Below are positions 23,560 to 31,530 of a stretch of 64,000 bases of DNA, piece after piece; the first letter of the stretch is position 1, and every line of letters starts with the position of its first letter. Position numbers and translations under genes: made by a program. This DNA is from Burkholderiales bacterium (GTDB taxonomy: Bacteria; Pseudomonadota; Gammaproteobacteria; Burkholderiales; Burkholderiaceae_C), in the NCBI GenBank assembly GCA_016192425.1, contig JACPUE010000026.1, forward strand, positions 61,280-125,279. Reading direction: 5' to 3'. The notes beneath the pieces are model-generated. The model was given only the letters and a program-made list of their open reading frames with translations, was not told the DNA's origin and searched no databases.

Positions 23560-24970
23560 GGGGCGTCTCCGTCACTTGGGCGTCCTGCGCCTGCACTGTC
23601 GGCAGGACAATCCGGAATACCGTGCCTTTGCCTACTTCGCTGCGCACCGTGATTTCTCCATGGTGTTTTTGCACAATGCCGTACGACAGGGACAGTCCCA
23701 GCCCCGTGCCTTTGCCCACGGGCTTGGTGGTGAAGAAGGGGTCAAAAATCTTTGTCTGCAGCTCGGGCGGGATGCCGCTGCCGTTGTCTTCGAATTCGAG
23801 CCAGACCTTGTCGCCTTGCGTGCCGGTGCGAATCGTGATGCAGCCGCGCTGTGCACCCATGGCATGGGCTGCATTGACCAGCAGGTTCATGAACACCTGG
23901 TTCAGCTGTGAGGGCAGGCATTCCACGGGTGGCAACTGCCCATATTCCTTGACCACATCGGCTTTGTACTTGATCTCGTTATTGACAATGTTGAGCGTGG
24001 AATCGATGCCCTGGTGCAGATCAGCGGTCTGCCATTCCTGGCTGCTGTCCACGCGCGAGAAGTCCTTGAGGTCTTGCACGATTTTCTTGACCCTCGTGAT
24101 GCCTTCCTGCGACTCGTGGATGAGCGACGGAATGTCTTCGCGCAGGAAATCCACGTCGATTTTCTGGCGCAGAGCCTGCAAACTGGCACTCTCGGGCAGG
24201 GCCTCATAGGCGTCCAGCAGTTGCATCAGGTCGGCAATGTAGGTTCGCAGCGTACCGATGTTGGAATGCACGTAGCCGATAGGGTTGTTGATTTCATGCG
24301 CCACACCTGCCGCGAGCTGCCCGATGGAGGCCAGTTTTTCCGATTGCACCAGTTGCTGCTGCGCGGCTTCCAGCTCGCGGTTGCGCAGGGCCAGCTTTTC
24401 CTGCACCGTGGCCTTTTCGGTGACGTCGGTCCAGATGGTCACAAAACCACCGCCGGGCAAGGGTTCTCCGCGGATGTCCAGCACCCGGCCGTCAGGGCGC
24501 TTGCGTTCGAAATGGTGCGGCTCCATCTTGCGCGCCTTGTCCATGATCTGATCCGCCAGCACATCGGGATCGCCTGGGCCGTATTCGCCGCGCTGGGCAT
24601 TGAAGTGCAGCAAGTTCCGAAACGGCGGCAAGCCGTTGGCAAACAGGCTGTCCGGAAAACCGAGCAGCATGCGCGCCATGCGGTTGAAGATGCGTATCCG
24701 GAAGCTGCCATCCACCACGCACACACCGACCGGAAGGTAATCCATGACTTGCAAGAAGGCCTGCAGGGCGCTAGCGCCATCGCTTCGGGACGGTGGCAAA
24801 CCGGACGCTGCATCCCCTGAAGGCTGTTCTGTCGACAATTGCGCCAATGCCATGGCCACTTGCGCCAGGCTGGCGCGCGGCCCCAGGCGGGACTCCAGCG
24901 AATCGATGAGGCTGGCTGTCTCGATGTGGACGCGGTCGTCAAACAGAAATTTGAGGTGTTGGTCGGTCAC
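23552..24970 (-). CDS. Soluble PAS-containing histidine kinase (signalling island, kinase A)
   Basis: A 472-residue cytoplasmic sensor kinase with no membrane helix. A PAS domain (about 72-185, VMDYLPVGVCVVDGSFRIRI) precedes a kinase core: H-box GQLAAGVAHEINNPIGYV with His225, an extra helical insert, N-box QVFMNLLVNAAHAMG, G1 FEDNGSGIPPE, F-box FDPFFTTKPVGKGTGLGLSL. The insert with RVKKIVQDLKDFSRVDS is shared with the two other kinases of this island. The start is a GTG at 24970 with an ideally placed GGAGG, overlapping the stop of the upstream kinase (GTGA). Its likely substrate is the REC-HD-GYP protein encoded next. Confidence 0.9.
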   Translation of the reverse strand: MTDQHLKFLFDDRVHIETASLIDSLESRLGPRASLAQVAMALAQLSTEQPSGDAASGLPPSRSDGASALQAFLQVMDYLPVGVCVVDGSFRIRIFNRMARMLLGFPDSLFANGLPPFRNLLHFNAQRGEYGPGDPDVLADQIMDKARKMEPHHFERKRPDGRVLDIRGEPLPGGGFVTIWTDVTEKATVQEKLALRNRELEAAQQQLVQSEKLASIGQLAAGVAHEINNPIGYVHSNIGTLRTYIADLMQLLDAYEALPESASLQALRQKIDVDFLREDIPSLIHESQEGITRVKKIVQDLKDFSRVDSSQEWQTADLHQGIDSTLNIVNNEIKYKADVVKEYGQLPPVECLPSQLNQVFMNLLVNAAHAMGAQRGCITIRTGTQGDKVWLEFEDNGSGIPPELQTKIFDPFFTTKPVGKGTGLGLSLSYGIVQKHHGEITVRSEVGKGTVFRIVLPTVQAQDAQVTETPHA

Positions 24971-27159
24971 CGGGGTACCTCCGTGGATTCCACAGGCTGT
25001 TGCACAGGCGCGGCGTGGCGTATGGGCAGTACCACCCTGAAGGTGCTGCCGTGGCCCGCTGTGCTCTGCACCTCCAACTGACCGCCATGCGCCTGCACGA
25101 TGCCGTAGGACAGTGACAGCCCCAGGCCTGTGCCTTTGCCTATGGGTTTGGTGGTGAAAAAGGGGTCGAAGATCTTGGTATGCAAGTGTTCTGGAATTCC
25201 GCAACCCGTGTCAATCACATCCACCCATACATGGGTTCCATCGGTGCCTGTGCGAAGGGTGATGGTGCCACGCTCTGGCCCGATGGCGTGGGCGGCGTTG
25301 ACCAGCAGGTTCATGAACACCTGGTTGAGTTGGGAGGGCATGCACTCCACTTCTGGCAACTCGCCATATTCCTTGACAACATCCGCTTTGTACTTGATCT
25401 CGTTGCCTACGATGTTCAGGGTCGAATCCAGGCCTTTGTGCAGATTGGCCCACTGCCATTCGTCATTTGAATCCACATGCGAGAAGTCCTTGAGATCCTG
25501 CACGATTTTCTTCACCCGGGTGATGCCTTCCTTGGACTCGCGCACCAGTGCGGGGATGTCTTCCTTCAAGAACTCCACATCGGAGTCGCGCCGTATGGTT
25601 TCCAGGTCGGATGTGGCCTGGTGGTTGCTGCCCCGGATCAGCTGTTCGTAGCTTTCAAGCACTTTGAAAAGATCCTCGATGTAGCGCTCCAGGCTGCCGA
25701 TGTTGGAGTGCACATAGCCGATGGGGTTGTTGATTTCATGCGCCACGCCGGCGGCAAGCTGCCCTATCGATGCCAGCTTTTCTGATTGCAGCAACTTCTG
25801 CTGTGCTTGTGTCAGTTGTTCATTGAGCCGTTCCAGTGCGGCATTGCGTTCGATCAGTTGCAGTTCTGCCTGGCGGCGCTGTTCCACGTCTTGTGCCAAC
25901 TGGTCATTGGCAGCGGCGAGCTGGGCGGTGCGTTCCTGCACCTGCTGCTCCAGCGCGTCGTGGGCCTGCTGCAGTGCCAGTTCGCTGAGTTTTCGGCGTG
26001 TCACATCGACCAGGGTCTCGATGGCGCCGACCATGCGCCCCTGCCCATCGCGCAGTGGCGAAGCAGTGAACACAAACCACATGCCCTGGCTGCCCGCTGA
26101 CGGAAAAAAACCTTCTGCCTCCCACGCATCGGGTACAACTTCCGAGCGCCTGAAGCGGTCTTCATAGAGGCTGCGGACTTGCGCGTCATTGGCGCCATCG
26201 ATCAACAGATCTGCCAGGATGGGGCGCGCTGTCGGGTAGAACGGCATCCATTGGCTGCGCGTGCCCACCATCTGGCTGGCAGCCAAGCCTGATACCTGCT
26301 CCAGCGCGCGGTTCCAGTGGGTGATTTCGTGCCGTGCGTTCAGCACCAGCGTGGGAACCGGGTTGCCATCAATGATCTGCGCCAGCATCTGGCGGATGTA
26401 GGCCTGGTGCGCCTCGGCCTTGCGCTGGCCTGTCAGGTCGGCATAGGTGTCCAGCAATGCGGGCTGGCCATCCACCGGCAGCAGGCCCAGGGTCTGCTCT
26501 ACCCAGCAGGGGTTGCCGGCAGCGGTTTGCAGGACGTTTTCGAAGCGGTTCTGGCTGACGTCACCCTTCAGGCGCGCCTGCAAGCGCTGCTGCAGCCGAA
26601 CTCTGCGGTTGGGGTGGGTCAGGCTGCCATAGTGCATGGCTTGCAGCGCTGCCAGGGAGTAGCCGGTAAGGCTGAGCATGGCCTGGTTGGCGTACAGGAT
26701 GCGATCCTCGCGGTGCAGCAGTACCGGCACGGCCAGGCCTTCGAGCATGGAATGGAAGCGCTCCTGGCTGTCCGCCACCAGCATGGGAAAGTCCTGGGCC
26801 CGTGCGGCAGAGGTGGCCAGCAGCAGCACCCTGTCGGTGGCGCCTTGCGCCTCACGCAGCGGTGCCATGGTGGTCTGCACGAGCAGCACGCCGCCATCGG
26901 CCTTTTTCAAAGCCAGCTTGCCCAGCCAGCAGCGGCCATGGGACAGAAAGGCCAGAAGATCCGACGGGTTGAATCCTTCACCACCTTCGGCGGCGATGCG
27001 CGTGAAAGCACCTCCTTCCAGATCGGCTGGCTCGTGCCCCAGCGCATGCGCCAAGTGCGGATTGACTGATTCAATCGTGCCACTGTGATGCACCACGGCC
27101 AGCATGAAGCCTTCCCACAGCGACGGGAGCAAACAGGGCAGAGCAGGTAATGGCGTCAT
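24967..27159 (-). CDS. Multi-PAS soluble histidine kinase (signalling island, kinase B)
   Basis: A 730-residue kinase with no membrane segment. Three PAS-like units are visible: about 10-120 (MLAVVHHSGTIESVNPHLAH), about 130-245 (MLEGLAVPVLLHREDRILYA) and about 262-390 (IIDGNPVPTLVLNARHEITH, ending VGAIETLVDVTRRK). A coiled coil (about 390-460) leads to the kinase core, with AGVAHEINNPIGYVHSNIG near residue 472, VFMNLLVNAAHAIG and FFTTKPIGKGTGLGLSL. The core is nearly the same as that of kinase A, pointing to duplication. It follows the HDOD gene by 63 bases and ends in a GTGA overlap with kinase A. Confidence 0.9.
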   Translation of the reverse strand: MTPLPALPCLLPSLWEGFMLAVVHHSGTIESVNPHLAHALGHEPADLEGGAFTRIAAEGGEGFNPSDLLAFLSHGRCWLGKLALKKADGGVLLVQTTMAPLREAQGATDRVLLLATSAARAQDFPMLVADSQERFHSMLEGLAVPVLLHREDRILYANQAMLSLTGYSLAALQAMHYGSLTHPNRRVRLQQRLQARLKGDVSQNRFENVLQTAAGNPCWVEQTLGLLPVDGQPALLDTYADLTGQRKAEAHQAYIRQMLAQIIDGNPVPTLVLNARHEITHWNRALEQVSGLAASQMVGTRSQWMPFYPTARPILADLLIDGANDAQVRSLYEDRFRRSEVVPDAWEAEGFFPSAGSQGMWFVFTASPLRDGQGRMVGAIETLVDVTRRKLSELALQQAHDALEQQVQERTAQLAAANDQLAQDVEQRRQAELQLIERNAALERLNEQLTQAQQKLLQSEKLASIGQLAAGVAHEINNPIGYVHSNIGSLERYIEDLFKVLESYEQLIRGSNHQATSDLETIRRDSDVEFLKEDIPALVRESKEGITRVKKIVQDLKDFSHVDSNDEWQWANLHKGLDSTLNIVGNEIKYKADVVKEYGELPEVECMPSQLNQVFMNLLVNAAHAIGPERGTITLRTGTDGTHVWVDVIDTGCGIPEHLHTKIFDPFFTTKPIGKGTGLGLSLSYGIVQAHGGQLEVQSTAGHGSTFRVVLPIRHAAPVQQPVESTEVPR

Positions 27160-27222
27160 GGCAGGGTATCCGTGCTGAGGTGGTGGCGTGGTGGTTCAAC
27201 AAGGTGCGATGGCGGCGCTTTC

Positions 27223-28098
27223 TCAGGAGACCAGTTGCTGGCAGACGACGGCAAAGCGCTCCTCGATGCTTGCCAGCAGTGCGTTGCTGTCGCTCCAGTC
27301 CAGTTGCAGCCCGTCCCAGACGGATTGCTGTACCTCGGGGACCTGGTCTTCGGGGCTGTGCAGCAGATCCAGCGCGTGGGCCAGCGCATGGCCCACGAGC
27401 ACCAGCCACACCAGGCGGTCGGCCTGCGGGTCGTTGCTGCGGTGGTGCAGTGCCATGCAGCGGCGCAGGCTGGCGGGCAGCTGCCAGCGCTGGGCGAGCA
27501 TGTCCCCCACCTGGCAATGGTCGAACCCCCAAACGGCTTGTTCGGCTTCGAGCTTGAGCTGGGTGATGGTGCGCGAGCCATTGGCGGTGCTTGCCTGGCG
27601 CATGCGCACCTGAACCTCGCTATGGCGCTGGGGGTCGATGCTGAGCATGACAAAGTGCCCCAGATCGTGCAGCAGGCCTGCGCTGAAGGCGGTGTCCACC
27701 GCGATGTGTGCACGGCGTGCCAGCGCCTGCGTGCACACCGCTACGGCCACACTGTGGCGCCAGTGCTCTTGGTGGGTGGACTGCAGCCGTGGATCCGTGG
27801 GTTTGAACTGCTCCATCACCGCCACGGCCAGCGCCATGGACTGCAAGCTGCGCAGGCCCACCAGCGACACCGCATGGGCAATGGAATCCACTTCGTGTGC
27901 CAGCCCGTAAAAGGGTGAATTGGCCACGCGCAGCACGCGGGCGGCGATGACGGGGTCTTTCTCCACCCATTGCACCAGCTTGGAAAGATCGGGGTCTTCC
28001 TGGGCCAGGCATTGCAATAGCTGCGAACGCACGGGCGACATGTTCACCAGCCGATCCATGCGCTGGGCCAGTTGCTCCAGGGTCATGGGGGCGGTCAT
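27223..28098 (-). CDS. HDOD domain signalling protein
   Basis: A 291-residue protein made mostly of a HDOD domain: SQLLQCLAQEDPDLSKLVQWVEKDPVIAARVLRVAN, NSPFYGLAHEVDSIAHAVSLVG, then AFSAGLLHDLGHFVML and RRCMALHHR. HDOD proteins are non-enzymatic relatives of HD phosphohydrolases that act as scaffolds in chemotaxis, cyclic di-GMP and stress signalling. The start at 28098 overlaps the stop of the 69-residue ORF (ATGA); an ATG 12 bases later is an alternative. It sits inside the minus-strand operon, between a receiver protein and the kinases. Confidence 0.88.
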   Translation of the reverse strand: MTAPMTLEQLAQRMDRLVNMSPVRSQLLQCLAQEDPDLSKLVQWVEKDPVIAARVLRVANSPFYGLAHEVDSIAHAVSLVGLRSLQSMALAVAVMEQFKPTDPRLQSTHQEHWRHSVAVAVCTQALARRAHIAVDTAFSAGLLHDLGHFVMLSIDPQRHSEVQVRMRQASTANGSRTITQLKLEAEQAVWGFDHCQVGDMLAQRWQLPASLRRCMALHHRSNDPQADRLVWLVLVGHALAHALDLLHSPEDQVPEVQQSVWDGLQLDWSDSNALLASIEERFAVVCQQLVS

Positions 28099-28304
28099 GG
28101 CCTGGCTCCCAGCCGAAAGCGCTGCACGATGTCGCGCAACTGCTGCATGGCGGGCGTGGGCGGCACGTTGCGGAACAGCCAGTCCAGACGCCGCACGATG
28201 GCCTGTGCGTCGGCGGGCTCGCCGGAGGGGGCGGGCGCAGCCGTGGCGGGTGCCGACGGCGCAGGGGTGGCTGCGCTTGCAGGGTTCAGGGGGTCGAGGG
28301 GCAT
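28095..28304 (-). CDS. Small 69-residue protein coupled between the receiver and HDOD genes
   Basis: The ORF begins 19 bases before the end of the receiver gene and ends in an ATGA overlap with the HDOD gene, so it is fully embedded in the operon. The first 30 residues are Ala/Pro-rich; the remainder (AQAIVRRLDWLFRNVPPTPA, then QLRDIVQRFRLG) looks like an amphipathic helical peptide. No family is recognised. The tight overlaps on both sides and the plausible helix favour a real product, perhaps a docking peptide for the receiver or HDOD protein. Confidence 0.5.
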   Translation of the reverse strand: MPLDPLNPASAATPAPSAPATAAPAPSGEPADAQAIVRRLDWLFRNVPPTPAMQQLRDIVQRFRLGARP

Positions 28305-29119
28305 GGCGTTTTCTGCAATGGAATGTATGTAATGAGCACACCCTGGCCCTGGGAACCAGCGCCAAAGCGGCAGGCCACGGCCTGCCAGGAGGGAGACTCG
28401 CCTTGGGCTACAAGCAATGCGGGCGGAACCGATGTCTCCTGCAGTGCGCGTGCCAGCGGCAGCAGGGCCGGCGAGTCCTGGAGCAGGGCGCCGGGAGCGG
28501 ACAAGGGGAAGCTGCGCTGCGCGGCCGCATTGACGAGCACCACCATGCCTGCGTCGTCCACCCCCATGATGGGAACCGCCACCGCGTCGAATATCTCGTG
28601 CGACACGCCGATGACAACTTCGTCCTGCACCAGCCGCTTTTGCTGCTGCCGCACCAGATCGGCCAGTTGCGCATGGGCCTTGAGCAGCTCCGCGTGGGTG
28701 GATTCGAGCTGGGCGTGCAGGCGCTGGTTTTCGGACGCCAGTGTGCGCTGGCGGAAGGCGTCGGCAATGTTGGCCCGCAGGTGCTCGTCGTCCCAGGGTT
28801 TGGTCAGAAACTTGTAGACCGCGCCTTCATTGATGGCATCCGTCACCGACTGAAGCTCCGTGTACCCCGAGAGCACGATGCGGATGGTGTTTGGAAAGTG
28901 CTTGCGCGCCTCGCGCAGAAACTCCACGCCGGTCATGCCTGGCATGCGCTGGTCGGAGACGATCACGTCCACCGGCGTGGTTTCCAGCACCTGCAAGCCC
29001 TGCTGCCCGCTCTCGGCTGTCAGGATGTGATAGCCATCGCGGCGCAACAGGCGCTTGAGTGCGTTGAGGATGAAAGCCTCATCATCCACCAGCAGAAGGG
29101 TTGGGGAGCTTGGTTCCAT
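28286..29119 (-). CDS. REC-coiled-coil-PAS response regulator without a known output domain
   Basis: A 277-residue protein. The receiver is complete (LLLVDDEAFI with Asp12/13, phosphoacceptor Asp56 in VIVSDQRMPGMTG, KPWD). It is followed by a coiled coil (about 120-165, ENQRLHAQLESTHAELLKAH) and a PAS-like C-terminus (VAVPIMGVDDAGMVVLVNAA). It closely parallels the REC-PAS half of the EAL protein in the same island. ATG 29119 was chosen; an in-frame ATG at 29131 is possible. It is the promoter-proximal gene of the minus-strand operon. Lacking an enzymatic output, it may be a phosphorylation-controlled adaptor. Confidence 0.82.
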   Translation of the reverse strand: MEPSSPTLLLVDDEAFILNALKRLLRRDGYHILTAESGQQGLQVLETTPVDVIVSDQRMPGMTGVEFLREARKHFPNTIRIVLSGYTELQSVTDAINEGAVYKFLTKPWDDEHLRANIADAFRQRTLASENQRLHAQLESTHAELLKAHAQLADLVRQQQKRLVQDEVVIGVSHEIFDAVAVPIMGVDDAGMVVLVNAAAQRSFPLSAPGALLQDSPALLPLARALQETSVPPALLVAQGESPSWQAVACRFGAGSQGQGVLITYIPLQKTPCPSTP

Positions 29120-29300
29120 GGTGCAAACCATGGTATCGGCTTTCTTGCTTGGGGGGAACCAGAAGAAGCGTGCAATTTGCGGGCGCGCAAGGCGGTGCGG
29201 CCCGGCGCGCATGCCTGGGGTTTGTTCTGGTAAGGGCTGGAGGTGATTGACAGTACCGCAGGCCTCATGCATCCTGCCTTGGCATTCAAGGAGGGTTGCC
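29120..29300. promoter_or_regulatory. Divergent promoter region of the signalling island
   Basis: This 181-base gap separates the leftward receiver operon from the rightward FIST operon, so it must hold promoters for both. A TTGACA at 29247-29252 is a consensus -35 box for the rightward genes, but the position 17 bases on (CATCCT) is a weak -10. An AAGGAGG precedes the FIST start. Confidence 0.4.
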
Positions 29301-30431
29301 ATGCGAGTCGTCCAGCAAGTTGTATCTTCAGACACTCCCTTGTCGGCGGAAGAACTGCCAGCCAATGCCCAGTTGGTGCTGGTGTTTGGCGCCCGGGACA
29401 TGCTGCAGCAGCCGGGGCTGTTCGAGTCCTTGCGTGCCCGCTGCGCGCAGGCGTGCATTGCAGGGTGCAGCACGGCGGGGGAGATCTGCGGCGCCAGCGT
29501 GAACGATGGCACCGTGGTCGTCACCGCCGTGGAGTTTGCCGACACCCGGGTGCGCATGGCGACCGAAACCGTGGCCCACCCGCAGGACAGCCGTGCCGTG
29601 GGCCAGGCGCTGACCACGGCCCTGCTGGACGAGGGCTTGCGGCACATCCTGGTGCTGTCCGACGGCCTGCATGTCAACGGCAGCGAGCTGGTGCAGGGGC
29701 TGCGCGGCTCCTTGCCTGCGGGCGTGAACGTGACCGGCGGCCTGGCGGGCGACGGGGCCGACTTTGTCCAGACCGTGGTGCTGGCCAACGGTCCCGCAGC
29801 GTCCGGGCAGGTGGTGGCCTTGGGCTTTTATGGCGACCGCCTGCACGTAGGCTACGGCTCCGTGGGCGGGTGGGATGTTTTTGGCCCCGAGCGCATCGTC
29901 ACGCGCTCGGAAGGCAATGTGCTGTACGGGCTCGACGGCGAATCGGCCCTGCAGCTTTACAAGACCTACCTGGGCCCGCATGCGGCCGATCTGCCTTCCT
30001 CGGGGCTGTTGTTTCCCATGTCCATGCGGCTGCCCGGCGCCGATACAACAGTGGTCCGCACCATCCTGGCGGTGGACGAGCAGGATCAGAGCATGACCTT
30101 TGCCGGGGATATCCCGCAAGGGGCCACCGTGCAGCTCATGAAGGCCAATTTCAACCGCCTGGTGGATGGCGCCATCGATGCCGCCCAGGTCAACCAGTCC
30201 CAGTTGCAGGGCCGGGCGGCGCAGTGGGCTGTGCTGATCAGCTGCGTTGGCCGCAAGCTCGTGCTCAAGCAGCGCATCGAAGAAGAAACCGAGGGCGTGG
30301 CAGCCATCCTGGGCCCGCAGGCGGCGCTGTGCGGCTTTTATTCCTATGGTGAGATTGCGCCGCACGGCGCGTTCACCCCCTGCGAACTGCACAACCAGAC
30401 CATGACCGTGACCACCTTTGCCGAAGGCTGA
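29301..30431 (+). CDS. FIST domain sensory protein (FIST_N + FIST_C)
   Basis: A 376-residue cytoplasmic protein that begins the rightward operon behind a strong AAGGAGG. It contains FIST_N (about 15-200, ANAQLVLVFGARDML, ACIAGCSTAGEICGASVNDG, VTGGLAGDGADF) and FIST_C (about 210-355, AVLISCVGRKLVLKQRIEEE, ALCGFYSYGEIAPHGAF). FIST domains are believed to bind small ligands such as amino acids and to feed histidine kinases or cyclases. Here the next gene, 4 bases on, is a kinase without its own sensor domain, so FIST is its probable input. Confidence 0.9.
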   Translation: MRVVQQVVSSDTPLSAEELPANAQLVLVFGARDMLQQPGLFESLRARCAQACIAGCSTAGEICGASVNDGTVVVTAVEFADTRVRMATETVAHPQDSRAVGQALTTALLDEGLRHILVLSDGLHVNGSELVQGLRGSLPAGVNVTGGLAGDGADFVQTVVLANGPAASGQVVALGFYGDRLHVGYGSVGGWDVFGPERIVTRSEGNVLYGLDGESALQLYKTYLGPHAADLPSSGLLFPMSMRLPGADTTVVRTILAVDEQDQSMTFAGDIPQGATVQLMKANFNRLVDGAIDAAQVNQSQLQGRAAQWAVLISCVGRKLVLKQRIEEETEGVAAILGPQAALCGFYSYGEIAPHGAFTPCELHNQTMTVTTFAEG

Positions 30432-30435
30432 ACCC

Positions 30436-31521
30436 ATGCACCCCTTGCTGGCACGGCAGCTCAGGAAGCATTGCCCGCCCGGCGGCGCTGTCAACATGCA
30501 GGCGCTGACCGCGGCGGTGGATGACGCCTACACCAGCTTTGAAAACGACCGTGCCCTGATCGAGCGCACCCTGGAGGTCATGTCCCAGGAACTGGGCCAG
30601 CGCAACCGCCAATTGGCCGAGCAGCTGACGGAAAAGCAGCGCATGATGGACGTTCTGCGCCAGGCGAACCTGGAACTGCTGGATCTCAACCGCAAGTTCA
30701 AGGCGGCGCAGGAGCAGTTGCTGCAATCCGAAAAAATGGCGTCCATCGGCCAACTGGCTGCTGGCGTGGCGCATGAAATCAACAACCCGATCGCCTACGT
30801 CCACTCCAACGTGGGCATGTTGGAGGAGTACCTGCAGCAACTGCGGCAGATGCACCAGGCCTGGATCGAGCAGGAGCCCCATTTGCCACCCGACGCGCAG
30901 GCCCGCCTGCAGCGCGTGCGCCAGGAGATCGACTACGACTACATACTTTCCGACCTCGACGGTCTCATGGCCGAGTCCAAGGATGGGCTGGAGCGCGTCA
31001 AGAAGATCGTGCAAAACCTCAAGGACTTCTCGCGCGTGGATTCGGGCGAATGGGAAACGGTGGATGTGACACGGGGCCTGCAAAGCACGCTGTCGCTGGT
31101 GCGCCACGAGATGCGCGACCGCATCGACGTAGTGTGCGAACTGGCCGAACTGCCCGAGGTCGAGTGCATGCTGTCCCAGCTGAACCAGGTTTTCATGAAC
31201 CTGCTGGTGAATGCAGCCCACGCCATCAGCGGCAAGGGCACCATCACCATCCGCACCGGGGTGCAGGATCAGGAGGTGTGGCTGCAGTTTTCCGACACCG
31301 GGCAGGGCATTGCGCCCGAGGTGCTGCCCCGGATCTTCGACGCCTTTTTCACTACCAAGCCCGTGGGCGTGGGTACGGGGCTGGGCCTGTCGCTGGCCTA
31401 CAGCACCGTGCATCGGCACCATGGCCGCATAGCGGTTCAAAGCACCATAGGCCAGGGCACCACGTTCACCATCCACTTGCCGCTGCGCCAGCCCGTGGAG
31501 CAAGAGGCGGCAAAGCCATGA
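30436..31521 (+). CDS. Soluble histidine kinase without a sensor domain (signalling island, kinase C)
   Basis: A 361-residue kinase. An N-terminal helical/coiled-coil region (about 25-95) leads directly to the H-box GQLAAGVAHEINNPIAYV (His about 113), RVKKIVQNLKDFSRVDSGEW, QVFMNLLVNAAHAIS, FSDTGQGIAPE and FFTTKPVGVGTGLGLSL. The core is paralogous to kinases A and B of the opposite operon. ATG 30436 has GAAGG upstream; ATG 30418, overlapping the FIST gene, is an alternative. It lacks PAS domains, so input probably comes from the FIST protein. Its receiver is not in its own operon and may be the REC-PAS or EAL-REC protein. Confidence 0.9.
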   Translation: MHPLLARQLRKHCPPGGAVNMQALTAAVDDAYTSFENDRALIERTLEVMSQELGQRNRQLAEQLTEKQRMMDVLRQANLELLDLNRKFKAAQEQLLQSEKMASIGQLAAGVAHEINNPIAYVHSNVGMLEEYLQQLRQMHQAWIEQEPHLPPDAQARLQRVRQEIDYDYILSDLDGLMAESKDGLERVKKIVQNLKDFSRVDSGEWETVDVTRGLQSTLSLVRHEMRDRIDVVCELAELPEVECMLSQLNQVFMNLLVNAAHAISGKGTITIRTGVQDQEVWLQFSDTGQGIAPEVLPRIFDAFFTTKPVGVGTGLGLSLAYSTVHRHHGRIAVQSTIGQGTTFTIHLPLRQPVEQEAAKP

Positions 31522-31530
31522 CCGGATCCC

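Noticed and set aside
29119..29788. Upstream extension of the REC-PAS gene to a start at 29788
   Set aside because: It would run antisense through the FIST gene; the receiver domain begins immediately after the ATG at 29119.
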